Below, one piece after another: positions 55,660 through 64,000 of a DNA stretch of 64,000 nt (within the stretch, counting starts at the first letter, position 1; each line of letters begins with the position of its first letter). Both the position numbers and the translations under genes were made by a program. The stretch covers positions 1 through 64,000 of the forward strand of contig ML210235.1 of the NCBI GenBank assembly GCA_004369085.1. The letters run 5' to 3'. The notes under the pieces are model-generated. The model did no database searches, was not told where the DNA came from, and was given only the letters and a program-made list of their open reading frames with translations. This DNA is from Coprinopsis marcescibilis. Its lineage: Eukaryota; Basidiomycota; Agaricomycetes; Agaricales; Psathyrellaceae.

Positions 55660-57150
55660 ATGGTCAATCAATGCACACTGTTGAGGGGGACTGGCCCAGA
55701 CCAGAATATTTCTTCGCCAATCCTTGGCCTGCCCATGGAGCTGTTTGGCCGCATCTTCCTCGCCGCAGCACACGACCCCGACACCCCAACAGAACATGCT
55801 GGCGGCGAGCATGCGGTCCCAATTGAAGTCACCATCAGCCACGTCTGCTCGACCTGGCGCAACGTCGCCTTGTCGTGCCGCCGCCTCTGGTCGGTATTCA
55901 ACAACCGTGGACAGGACGGAATCGAACTTATCGATCGCCTTGTCACGTACCTCTCCCGCTCTGCACCTCTTCCACTGGAGTTGACTCTGTATTTCTCGAC
56001 TGAGGAACCGCTTCTTCCAGTTGCCGAAGAAGCTGTACAATTGGTCGTTGACCAGATCGAGCGATGGAAGAGCGTCACATTTTCGATGAAGAAGCCCATA
56101 CCCTTTCTCACAGGTCTGCAGAGCTCGCTGATGTACCGAGAGGCCCCCCTTCTCCAGTACCTCAAGCTCGATGTGGGGTCAATTGGCACAGGCCAGCCGT
56201 GGGTTCACAACAGCCTCGAAGCGTGCATTATGCAGCTTGGTTCTTCCAGTTTGTCGTACCTGGAGTTGACCAACACATCCGGAGCGTTCTTCCTCCCCTC
56301 CCTTTCCAATATCACGGTCCTCACCCTCGATGTTGACCACCATGGCCCGAAAATCGCATTTGTCGCATTTTTCTGTGCGATTACGAGTCTTCCTTTGATT
56401 GCACTCTCTGTGACGAACGAAGCACTCCATTTCGAGCTCGACGATGTTATCGGGCAGTTTCACATGTCGACGCTCAAGCACCTCCGATGGGCAAACACAG
56501 GCGACGATGAAATCTTCCCTGCCTTTGTTATCTTCCTTTCTAACCTCATCGCCCCGCTTCTCGAGACGCTCTCCATATTCTGTGTCCCATTTTGCGAGGA
56601 GCCTCTCCCGCTCAAGTCCCAATTTCCTCGCTTGCATACGTTTTCGAGCGTGGACTGTGACACGATCTCGCTCGAGTGGGTGCAACGGATCGGAGCTGCC
56701 ACACCAAACGTCACCAAACTGGTGATTGTGGCTCGAAAAACCGGCGCACTCATGCACAACCTCAATAACCACCATGCACTCAACAACACCACAACCGCGG
56801 TCCTCTGGCCTAAACTCCAACATGTCGTGATTCACAATCACGCAGACATACAGATGTTTGTCAATTTCGTGCGGTTTAGGAACGACTGTACGGGTATTGG
56901 GTCGGTTTTGCCAAAACTTGAGTTGAGGGTGGCACAGGCACATCTGGAAGAGTGGGACAGGCAGTCTTTGGTGTCGCAGACTGCGAAATCGGCATTGCAG
57001 GAATTGGAGAGTTTATGTGAGGCGGTGGACCAGGTGGATTTAAAGGAGGAGTTCAATCACGGGAGGTGGCCCATGGATATCGACCTTCCCGTTAGAGAAG
57101 GCATGTTCGTGGAGAGCAGGACATTCTCCGTGGATCAGTGGGTTGCCTAG
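55660..57150 (+). CDS. F-box-like protein (lineage A), 496 aa, intronless
   Basis: Residues ~20-75 carry GLPMELFGRIFLAAAHDPDT and VTISHVCSTWRNVALSCRRLW. Solenoid landmarks shared with the genes at 7204 and 57362 follow: VDQIERWKSVTF, YREAPLLQYLKLD, SYLELTNTSGAFFLPSLSNITVL, TLKHLRWA, LIAPLLETLSI and LPKLELRV. Predicted SCF adaptor; substrate unknown. The start could be earlier (55552), but the extra 36 residues are unconserved. Convergent with the relative at 57362, 211 bp apart. Confidence 0.85.
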   Translation: MVNQCTLLRGTGPDQNISSPILGLPMELFGRIFLAAAHDPDTPTEHAGGEHAVPIEVTISHVCSTWRNVALSCRRLWSVFNNRGQDGIELIDRLVTYLSRSAPLPLELTLYFSTEEPLLPVAEEAVQLVVDQIERWKSVTFSMKKPIPFLTGLQSSLMYREAPLLQYLKLDVGSIGTGQPWVHNSLEACIMQLGSSSLSYLELTNTSGAFFLPSLSNITVLTLDVDHHGPKIAFVAFFCAITSLPLIALSVTNEALHFELDDVIGQFHMSTLKHLRWANTGDDEIFPAFVIFLSNLIAPLLETLSIFCVPFCEEPLPLKSQFPRLHTFSSVDCDTISLEWVQRIGAATPNVTKLVIVARKTGALMHNLNNHHALNNTTTAVLWPKLQHVVIHNHADIQMFVNFVRFRNDCTGIGSVLPKLELRVAQAHLEEWDRQSLVSQTAKSALQELESLCEAVDQVDLKEEFNHGRWPMDIDLPVREGMFVESRTFSVDQWVA

Positions 57151-57361
57151 AGGGTGTCGATACGCCAGAAATATATTTTATGTCCTGATATGCTGTCATT
57201 TGCCGATGGATATTCATATTCTAGACATTCTAGAATCTATGTACAGTTCGAAATGCGTCGGAACCAACGTGAAATGTGCAATTTTAACTGACTGTAATTT
57301 GTAGTGCTGGGAGGACCAATTTAAGCAACACAAATAAATGCTATGGCTACGATTATGAGAA
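57151..57361. other. Spacer between convergent F-box genes
   Basis: 211 bp of AT-rich 3' flank. Nothing else seen. Confidence 0.6.
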
Positions 57362-58933
57362 CTAGGCAAGCCCCCAAAACCGAAAGTCCCAACTGAACTC
57401 GTTCGCTTCAACGAACATTGCCGACCGAACAGGTTTCTCCGCACCATGAAGCCACGCAGGATAGTCTTCAACGGAAATCGACTGCAAAAGTCCTCCCCCT
57501 GCTAACCCCAAGTCAAAATGTTTCTTTTCGTCTTCGTCTTCGTCTTCCTCTCCGCAATCCTCTCCGCCCTGCACCGACATATAAGCCCACTGGTCCAGAT
57601 ACTTTTCTGGGACTTTCAACATAAGGGGTGGCAGGGCATTCTCGTCGCCCCCGCATGCGATAAAAGCTTGGAACCTCCTACGAGCGAATGTCCTATAGAT
57701 GTCCAGTTGTGGATCTTGCTCCAGGTGCGCGACGATCGTCCTGAGTTTCGGCCACGGATATTCGCCAGCTTCTATGGAACGTGACTCGGATAGTTCTCCA
57801 ATGCAGCTTAGAAGCGACCTTGGACGAGGATGGCAATCCTCAGTGGTCACGATAACGAGATCCGTCAGGTTTGGAGAAGCCGAGCTGAGGTTGAGGATAC
57901 ATTCGGAGGAAATGTCTTGACAGTCCACCACCACCATCGAGCGTAAATTCGGGATCCATGTCCTCGGGTTGTCAAGGATGTCTTCTAAAGATACATCGAA
58001 GAGGGACAATGTCTCCAATGAGGGGGCTCGTAGAAGTGTGATAACCACGCTGCAAAGCGGAATGCAATTTTCTTCGGCGTTCCTCGTGGTCCACCGAAGA
58101 TGCTTCAAGTGAGGCATATCAATTGGAAAATCTATTAGTTGGAGTCCGGATAAACCCTGTTGTTCGTGGTCGATGACGGATAGGGCCGTCAAAGGCAACT
58201 TGGCGATGTCCAAAAATACGGGCCAGGCGATGTGCGATTGAGAGTTGTTGCTGATATCTATGTCGAGCACCGTAACATTCGATATCTGAGGGAGAAATGC
58301 TGATAGAGAAGAGTCGTCCAGTTGGAGGTAAGAAAGCTTTGGGCACCCGCCTAGCAGCGCATTAGGTTTGAGGTTGCTTCTAAACGGAAAATGATGTCCA
58401 CAGCCCGAATTTATAGAGAATTTGAAGAACTCCAAACGAGGAGCTTCGCACAATCGCAGTGGGGTTCGAAACTGCCCGCGTTCGTCCATCAAGTCGACAT
58501 AGTCCGTCACCGAGATCGACACGCAACGCCAGCGACTTGAGCATTCTGCCAGTATTTCCAAAATCTCCTGCTCGACCAGCACCGCGCTCCTCAAATAGGA
58601 GCAGAACGAAACTGAGATCTCCAGCAAGCGATCCTTGCTTCGTTCGAGGTAGATCCTGAATCGCTCAGGTAAGTGCTCCCTGTCATCGCCGTCGTTCGTG
58701 ATGTAGCACCAGAGCCTGGTACAGCGGATGGCTACAGTCCGCCATTTGGAACACACATGGCTGAGCGTTACTTCCGTAAGGGGGTTCCCTTTTGGTAGGG
58801 CTTTGGCATTTCTTGGGGATTCGGTGACGTAGAGAAAGATGTGCTCGAACAGCTCTGCTGGGAGGGCAGATGATGGCGAAGTGGATCCCAAGCCATCATT
58901 ATCCGCAGGAAGAACGCGTTTGTTGGTCGACAT
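57362..58933 (-). CDS. F-box-like protein (lineage A), 523 aa, intronless
   Basis: Starts MSTNKRVLPADNDG; the F-box-like unit is SSALPAELFEHIFLYVTESP with VTLSHVCSKWRTVAIRCTRLW. Solenoid landmarks: CEAPRLEFFKFS, SYLQLDDSSLSAFLPQISNVTVLDI, MPHLKHLRWTTR, RAPSLETLSLFDVSLED and LPPLMLKVPEKYLDQW. An acidic stretch (EDCGEEDEDEDEKK) lies near residue 465. The C-terminal FVEANEFSWDFRF resembles FVESRTFSVDQW of the neighbouring gene. Predicted SCF substrate receptor. Confidence 0.87.
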   Translation of the reverse strand: MSTNKRVLPADNDGLGSTSPSSALPAELFEHIFLYVTESPRNAKALPKGNPLTEVTLSHVCSKWRTVAIRCTRLWCYITNDGDDREHLPERFRIYLERSKDRLLEISVSFCSYLRSAVLVEQEILEILAECSSRWRCVSISVTDYVDLMDERGQFRTPLRLCEAPRLEFFKFSINSGCGHHFPFRSNLKPNALLGGCPKLSYLQLDDSSLSAFLPQISNVTVLDIDISNNSQSHIAWPVFLDIAKLPLTALSVIDHEQQGLSGLQLIDFPIDMPHLKHLRWTTRNAEENCIPLCSVVITLLRAPSLETLSLFDVSLEDILDNPRTWIPNLRSMVVVDCQDISSECILNLSSASPNLTDLVIVTTEDCHPRPRSLLSCIGELSESRSIEAGEYPWPKLRTIVAHLEQDPQLDIYRTFARRRFQAFIACGGDENALPPLMLKVPEKYLDQWAYMSVQGGEDCGEEDEDEDEKKHFDLGLAGGGLLQSISVEDYPAWLHGAEKPVRSAMFVEANEFSWDFRFWGLA

Positions 58934-59209
58934 CGTGTGTTCTGTAGGCCCTACGCAGATTTAGCACGTAGTTGACCCTGAGCGATTGTATTTCGCGCAG
59001 AGTGCCAGCAGGGATGGTTTGAGGAAGACGGTAGACCACGCGATCAGTCCAAATTGATCGCTCCGAGTCGTTCACAGAATAGCATCACTTTTAAGTTCAT
59101 TCAGACTGTACGGGTTCTAAAGAAAATAATTGAATTATGCAAATAAAGCTATCCTTCTCTGCCTGTAAACAATCACATCTTCCTTGGCCAGCCCATCCGA
59201 GGCTGTCTT
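58934..59209. other. Spacer upstream of the lineage-A F-box gene
   Basis: About 280 bp upstream of the minus-strand F-box gene. No clear TATA box. Confidence 0.5.
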
Positions 59210-60320
59210 CTATTCATGCACGTAGATCGAGCTGGAATTTCCCGGTGTCGTCTGAGAACCGCTGCATAGACCGTCGGACAGGAATTTGGATTTCAAGTGG
59301 CCAAGAATCAGGATCATGTCGATTGTCCAGCATACCACATCACAAAGCCCCTGCAGAATTTGAAAATAATGGCCTTGCTGAAAGTCCGGTTCAGCCCACT
59401 CGCCCTCTAACTGCCACTTTGGAACCCTGTCAGGGAAAGTCGGGAAGCTCTCTTCCAAAATGGGAACGTGGCCGAAAGGCAGCAAAGAGGAGGTATGTTT
59501 CGACTGAAATGTTCATTCCCAAGTCGCATAGAACCTCCTCGAGCTTTGGTCATACAACTGGGCAACTGGGATTGGATTGAGCTTGCGCCAAGAAGTCGAT
59601 TATGGAAAGAGGCTCCAGGAATCCATGGACATACTCTCCTGCTGTGACGAGGAGCTTTGTGATGTTGGGAGTGGCGGTTGTAATTCTTTCCGTCCATTCG
59701 ACCGTGAGATCGCGGCAGTCGACGATGGTCAGGAGTGGAGCATTTGGAAGAGGGGGAGTGGGTGTGCGATCCGATTCCTAAATTCGATGTCGAAAAGCAA
59801 CAAAGTCTCGAGTAACGGAGCCTCAAGGTGTCGCAAAAAGCTCACTACATGGAATGTCAGGTTGATCCCAGGTGGCCTTCCAGTCCCCACCGCAGGTGCT
59901 TGAGGCTACGCATTGCAATTGGCTGGGGATGGTCCTGAGCGTTGTTCGTCACGATGGTGGCATCCATGATCGAAAGAGCAGGCAAGTGCAACGCAGTTAT
60001 CGCCAAAAGGCATCCCATGTAATCATCGATTCGTCGTCATCGTTGCTGACGAGGAGAGTGAGGTTGGTGACCTGCGATAAAGGGGGCATGAAAAGGGCAG
60101 CAGACTTGATTGACATGCGGATGCAAGCCGGTTGAGGGCATCCCAGTTGAAAGATGGAAGGTGTAATGTCTTTGCAAATGTCGGGGTCGTCATTGGTGAG
60201 GCTAAACAGCGAAATGTGAAGATATTCGAGGTATGGGCCTCCCTGTCCTGTAGAAGACGTTGCCAGTGCAAAGGCAGGTCAAGTTTCTCGATTGATGTGA
60301 ACTTCCTGGATGTGACCAAG
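59210..60320 (-). pseudogene. Decayed, 5'-truncated lineage-A F-box gene
   Basis: Homology continues across changing frames. From ~60310 down: IEKLDLPLHWQRLLQDRE; a shift near 60240; PYLEYLHISLFSLTNDD, LFMPPLSQVTNLTLLVSND; a shift near 60001; ITALHLPALSIM, MRSLKHLRWGL; a shift near 59880; LTFHVVSFLRHLEAPLLETLLLFDIEF; then weaker similarity to about 59210. These match the SLSNITVL, LKHLRW and APLLETL blocks of the two intact neighbours. The F-box half is missing upstream of ~60320. Clearly non-functional. Confidence 0.85.
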
Positions 60321-60713
60321 ATGTGACAGGACCAGGGTCGTGGTAGTGGTTCGAGTAACGAAAACGTCAGCCCCTGTCAAATCAAAATTATCGCCGATGG
60401 TGGCGGTGCATGCTCATACAAGTTCCAGCGCTTAAAACCGTGATGGGGAGTCATCAACGGCGACCAAGACCGTCCGGCGTCTGGGTCCTTTTCATTCTCT
60501 ACGGCGGAATCTCGCCTCCCAACTCGTTTTGCGGTGCTTCTCTTCAACTCATACTTCTCTCGCCGAGTGTCACGCGATGATGGAGCGCTCTTACGGCGGA
60601 AACTCACCCATACATGACCAGTTCTTCGTCGTCTCACGCAGTTGTCGGAAAATGGGAGAGCGTATAAAAGCCTTTTCCAAAGCCCGCTTCATCTATCGGA
60701 CCCCATAAAAGAG
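60321..60713. other. Promoter region of the DUF4360 gene
   Basis: About 390 bp without a supported gene. The minus-strand frame 60637-60377 is basic and unrecognised and probably fortuitous. A TATA box lies at 60663. Confidence 0.5.
60663..60670 (+). promoter_or_regulatory. TATA box (TATAAAAG)
   Basis: 51 nt upstream of the ATG at 60714, a textbook distance for a short leader. Confidence 0.65.
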
Positions 60714-61917
60714 ATGTTTACAGACCTGAGGAGTATTCCCGGCATTCTCATTCTCCTATGCATTGTTACAAGTGCATCTCCTCAGCATTTTCGTCCTTCC
60801 CACGGGCTTAAACTGTGAGTACTTGAGTCCTGGCAATTTTCCCATGCAGCAGGTTACAATAGCCGACGATCGTAATACACAGCACGAGAGCGAGCTTGGC
60901 AGGAAACGGGTGTCCCCCAATGACAACGTATTATTTTCTCAATCGTATGTACAGATAAATCAGCCTTTTCAAGAAAGTAATCTGTAATTCATAAACGTTA
61001 GCCTTGAAGCCTGAGATTACCGTAAACTACAGCGACCTTTACCCAGGACGTCGAGGACCAGGCACCATTCCCAGACAACGCTGCAATCTAGAATTTGATG
61101 TCAGGTAATGTTGGTTTGAACATATCCCAGTTCTTACTTCGACTGACAGTGTCTAGCCTTCCTGACGGAGTGGCTCTAACCCTTTCATCCGTTGATTATG
61201 TGAGTACACTCTTTAATTAATTCACCGGGTTGGGGTTTGATTGTCGTATCTATGCTGTATACAGGAAGGAAACTACGTCCTTGACAAAGGTGATTCAATA
61301 ACGCGCATAACATCATTTTCTTGTGAGTCAGTATTTGAATCCCTGATCCAATCTTCTCAGCCATTTCTAGTCCAGAATCCAAGTACACTATCTGGTGAGC
61401 ACTACCTCCACGTGTCAAGTAGAGCCACACGTCACTCAGTTTCCATCGCTCTAAACAGCCACCACCCGTGGCGTGATCTCTGGGCCTTTCGGTGAGTTGG
61501 ACGAAGGCTAATTCTATAATCAGTAAGTGACAGGTACATTCTAGGACGCCCTTGGGATTGGGATACATTCCGAGATGAATTCGACCCTGCGACAGCCGTT
61601 ACTTCTGGGTGCGGAGGACAGCCCACCCTCAACATTTCAATTAACCTTAACCCTTTTGGACGCTTCGAGAATCTGCGAGACGATATCGAGGACATGGTAT
61701 GTGGACCTCGCTCACTTCTTGCCAAACGTCGTTTAACTGAGAAAAACCAAACTTGTCTCATAATTGGGGCGTTGAACCTCCCATGCACGCAGAGCATGGT
61801 TACAGTACGTGTTACTTCTCTGTTGAGAATCGAGATGCGTGTTGTACGAGGTATCTGATTGACGTTTTTGAACAGGTGTTCACCTTGAAATTGTCAGAAT
61901 GTACTATTATTGCATGA
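60714..61917 (+). CDS. Secreted DUF4360 family protein, 211 aa
   Basis: Ten exons: 60714-60814, 60883-60944, 61002-61104, 61157-61199, 61265-61289, 61332-61394, 61459-61491, 61545-61696, 61793-61804 (12-nt microexon), 61876-61917; all in phase. The signal peptide is MFTDLRSIPGILILLCIVTSA. Family landmarks: ASLAGNGCPP (GxGCP), YPGRRGPGTIPRQRCNLEFDV, LTLSSVDYEGNYVLDK, ATTRGVISGPFG, SGCGGQPTLNISINL and TVFTLKLSEC. The four conserved Cys and the length (~210 aa) fit DUF4360. Members are secreted proteins of unknown function, common in filamentous fungi. Exon 2 was chosen because it alone yields the GNGCPP motif in frame. Confidence 0.85.
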
Positions 61918-62349
61918 TAGCCTGCGGTCCCTACTCTACAGCTGCTTCACAGCCTGTCCTTCACCCCTTATGAAAGTGATAGTAAAAACAAACCAAATAT
62001 ATGCTGATTGCAATTGGCGGAGGAGCCGCGGAAGCAAAGAAATGGCAAAAATAAGCTTGCATTAAGAGGGAATCGAACCCCCGGCGGGTCGAGCTTAGCG
62101 GAATGGCAACGACCCAGGTTACCACTACCCCATTAATGCTCTTACAGCGTTGACCTCCACAGGCCTCAGGGCGTGGGTGGAATTACACCATAAGTCAAAA
62201 ACTTGGTCGGCTCAAGATCTGAGTATCTTAGTGGTAAAACGTTAAAACCCAATATAAATCTAAGCACAACCAGATAATGCATACTATACAACAATCTCCA
62301 ATGAAACTTGGACACTGTGGATAAGTGTGTCGACAATTTAGATAAGCCA
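61918..62349. other. Spacer containing the tRNA-Gly gene
   Basis: Apart from the tRNA, this is 3' flank of the DUF4360 gene and of the HDAC gene. No other gene seen. Confidence 0.6.
62059..62139 (-). tRNA. tRNA-Gly (GCC) with ~11-nt intron
   Basis: Read on the minus strand: acceptor GCATTAA/TTAATGC with discriminator A; D-arm GGGT-AGTGGTA-ACCT; anticodon stem GGTCG/CGACC; loop TTGCCA with GCC at 34-36, interrupted by an intron of about 11 nt after position 37; T-arm GGGGG-TTCGATT-CCCTC. 81 nt in total. Confidence 0.9.
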
Positions 62350-64000
62350 TTAATCGTCCACATCCATGTTGTTTTCGGTAGGGTCCGCACTGGCCTCCTT
62401 GGCCTTGTCAGCCGTGGGTCGCCCACGCCCGCCCTTAGCTCCCCTTCCCCTCTTCCCTCTTCCTCTCCCTCTCCGTGTCGATGGCGCAGGCGTGCTTTCT
62501 TCCGAAGACGTATCTTCGTCATCTTCTGCCACGGTCGCAGCGGACGTCCTCCCCCTCCCTCTCGCACTATACCCGGGCTTTCCACCTCTCGCTCTATTCC
62601 TTGTCACCCTTTTCCCAACCCTTGCACTAATGCTCGTCCCATCTTCCTGATCATTATCCTCTTCTCCATCATAGAACTCGTTCCTCGCGGTAGTCCTGGT
62701 GCCAGTCCTCCTCTCCCCCGCCTGTCCAGTCCCTCTCTCCTCATCTTTCTCCTCCGCCGTCCGATCCTCGCTCGCCAATAGGCCCTGCAAATCCGGTGGA
62801 ATCTCATGCATCGCCACACTTGGTGCCCCTTGCAGATATCGCAGCTTGGTCTTAATCGCGATCTGGATCCTCTGCAACGACGCCGGGGAGTTCTGGTTCT
62901 CGACTTTTCCTGTAAGAGGTGGGTGGAGCTTCCACTCCGAATCCTCAAAGAACGAATCATACACAGTTGCAGGTAGTTCGTTGGGTACCTTTACACCAAC
63001 TAACACCGAGGTCTCGTACGTCCAGCACCTGCTGACATTCTTGATAGTGTAGCCACCTCCTCCGAGGACCAGTAAGGGCACGCCAAATCTGCGAACGAAG
63101 TCGACGCATTCACCGTGGCCTGCGATGGAGAGGTTGAATGCGCCTAGCCGGTCGCAGCCCAGCGAGTCGGCGCCGCACTGCAAAACGATGGCTGAAGGCT
63201 TGAAGGCGGTAACGGTATCGCCAATCACGGCTTTAAAGATCGTTAGATACATGTCGTCGTCGATTCCGTCCAGTAGGGGCACGTTTAAACAAAAGTGCTT
63301 TCCAGTGCCTGTGCCGTTGTCGTCGAGTTTACCTGTTCCGGGGAAGAAGTCGCCCGTATATTTGTGGAACGAGACTGTCATGACACGATCTGTGTGGTAA
63401 AAGGCAAGTTCGACACCATCGCCGTGGTGAATGTCAATGTCTATATATAAGACCCGGGGATGATATCTGTAGTAGAATTAAGGACACTCTTGACAAGAGC
63501 GAGGGGAGATATACACGCCTTAGCATTTCCAGAATGGCAAGCACGATGTCGTTAACATAACAGAAGCCGCTCGCTTCACCACGTTTCGCGTGGTGAAGTC
63601 CACCAGACCAGTTTATGGCGATGTCCGTTGATCCAGCACATAGTTTGCGGGCTCCAGCTAATGAGCCACCTGCGTACATTCGACAGAAGTCGTAGAGGTC
63701 AGAGAATACTGGGCAATCCTCCACACAGTTGAATTTGTCAATCTGCTGCTTCATTGATGCTTGATTCTGTGGTGTAACGCTGACCGTGGTATGTGATTCA
63801 GAAGGAGACAAGGCTTGGTCATGGTAAACACGCACTTCGAGAGGAACTTGATGTAATCGCGGTCGTGGTAATTCTCCAGTTCTTCTTGTGTGGCAGGGCG
63901 CGGGTCGTAAATGTTGTGTATCTGCTTGTCCAATCCATATCCGAAGACAAGCGCGTTTGTAAGGGTAAGTCGGTGCGGTTTCATCGGATGTCGTTCCTAT
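62350..64000 (-). CDS. Class I histone deacetylase (Hos2/HDAC3-like), 5' partial
   Basis: Zn-dependent deacetylase acting on histone tails in a nuclear corepressor complex. Exons in view: 63996-63836 (5' side is an acceptor at the window edge, so upstream exons are missing), 63779-63519 and 63466-62350; 512 codons plus stop. Landmarks: [69 protein letters not shown] (catalytic His pair); [19 protein letters not shown] (Zn Asp/His); [28 protein letters not shown] (Zn Asp); [15 protein letters not shown] (catalytic Tyr). DIAINWSGG and [10 protein letters not shown] favour Hos2/HDAC3 over Rpd3. The second intron is GC-AG. The ~150-residue C-terminal tail is acidic then RG-rich ([21 protein letters not shown]), longer than usual. 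Confidence 0.94.

Noticed and set aside
59577..59903. 108-codon plus-strand frame
   Set aside because: Antisense to the decayed F-box gene, whose homology blocks lie on the minus strand.
60850..60960. Exon reading VTIADDRNTQHESELG in the DUF4360 gene
   Set aside because: Out of phase with exon 1 and lacks the GxGCP motif. The other frame from 60883 fits both.
1..64000. CRISPR arrays, rRNA, telomeric repeats, or viral genes
   Set aside because: None seen. No regularly spaced repeats, no TTAGGG runs, no rRNA-like or viral polymerase/capsid sequence.

Overview
The window is nuclear DNA from a filamentous basidiomycete, most likely an Agaricomycete. The evidence is many genes split by 45-65 nt GT-AG introns with CTRAY-type branch points, a NACHT-TPR protein, an expanded F-box-like family, tandem P450s and intron-bearing tRNA genes. 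Family resemblance suggests Ceratobasidiaceae/Cantharellales, but that is an inference. One 10-base N run near 46.2 kb marks an assembly join.

Layout. 0-3.5 kb: 3' part of a NACHT-TPR gene. 3.7-13.2 kb: F-box-like genes, two of them frameshifted. 14.4-18.8 kb: a GH5 sterylglucosidase/glucosylceramidase-type gene and a small secreted protein. 20.6-22.0 kb: an intact member of the MGVTQS F-box-like family. 22-32 kb: gene-poor, with two tRNA-Trp genes and a duplicated ~245 bp segment. 32.0-35.4 kb: primary metabolism, glutamate 5-kinase then ribose-phosphate pyrophosphokinase on the same strand. 37.1-44.8 kb: a polysaccharide deacetylase, a DOPA 4,5-dioxygenase-type gene, an alpha/beta hydrolase and a P450. 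46.6-47.6 kb: a modular secreted Arg/Gly-rich protein that I do not recognise. 48.0-50.4 kb: a second, paralogous P450. 51.4-53.2 kb: a 5'-truncated F-box-family gene beside inverted-repeat DNA. 53.8-55.4 kb: ALG2. 55.7-60.3 kb: two F-box genes and a decayed third copy. 60.7-62.1 kb: a secreted DUF4360 protein and tRNA-Gly. 62.3 kb to the end: a class I histone deacetylase, cut off at the window edge.

The multi-exon genes (PRO1, PRPS, deacetylase, hydrolase, ALG2, DUF4360, HDAC, Arg/Gly-rich gene) were assembled by hand from splice signals, reading phase and family motifs. Several contain 10-14 nt microexons. The P450 exons are only outlined. There are nine F-box-type loci in two main lineages. 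One lineage opens MGVTQS/MGLTQS, a possible N-myristoylation signal, and carries a private FKTWN / GYxEWxW signature. At least three loci are broken, so the region looks like an actively duplicating and decaying family.

Most interesting for follow-up: the all-phase-0 secreted Arg/Gly-rich gene (46652-47623), the possibly myristoylated F-box-like lineage, the dibasic-site secreted peptide precursor candidate (18450-18806), and the dioxygenase/hydrolase/P450 neighbourhood.
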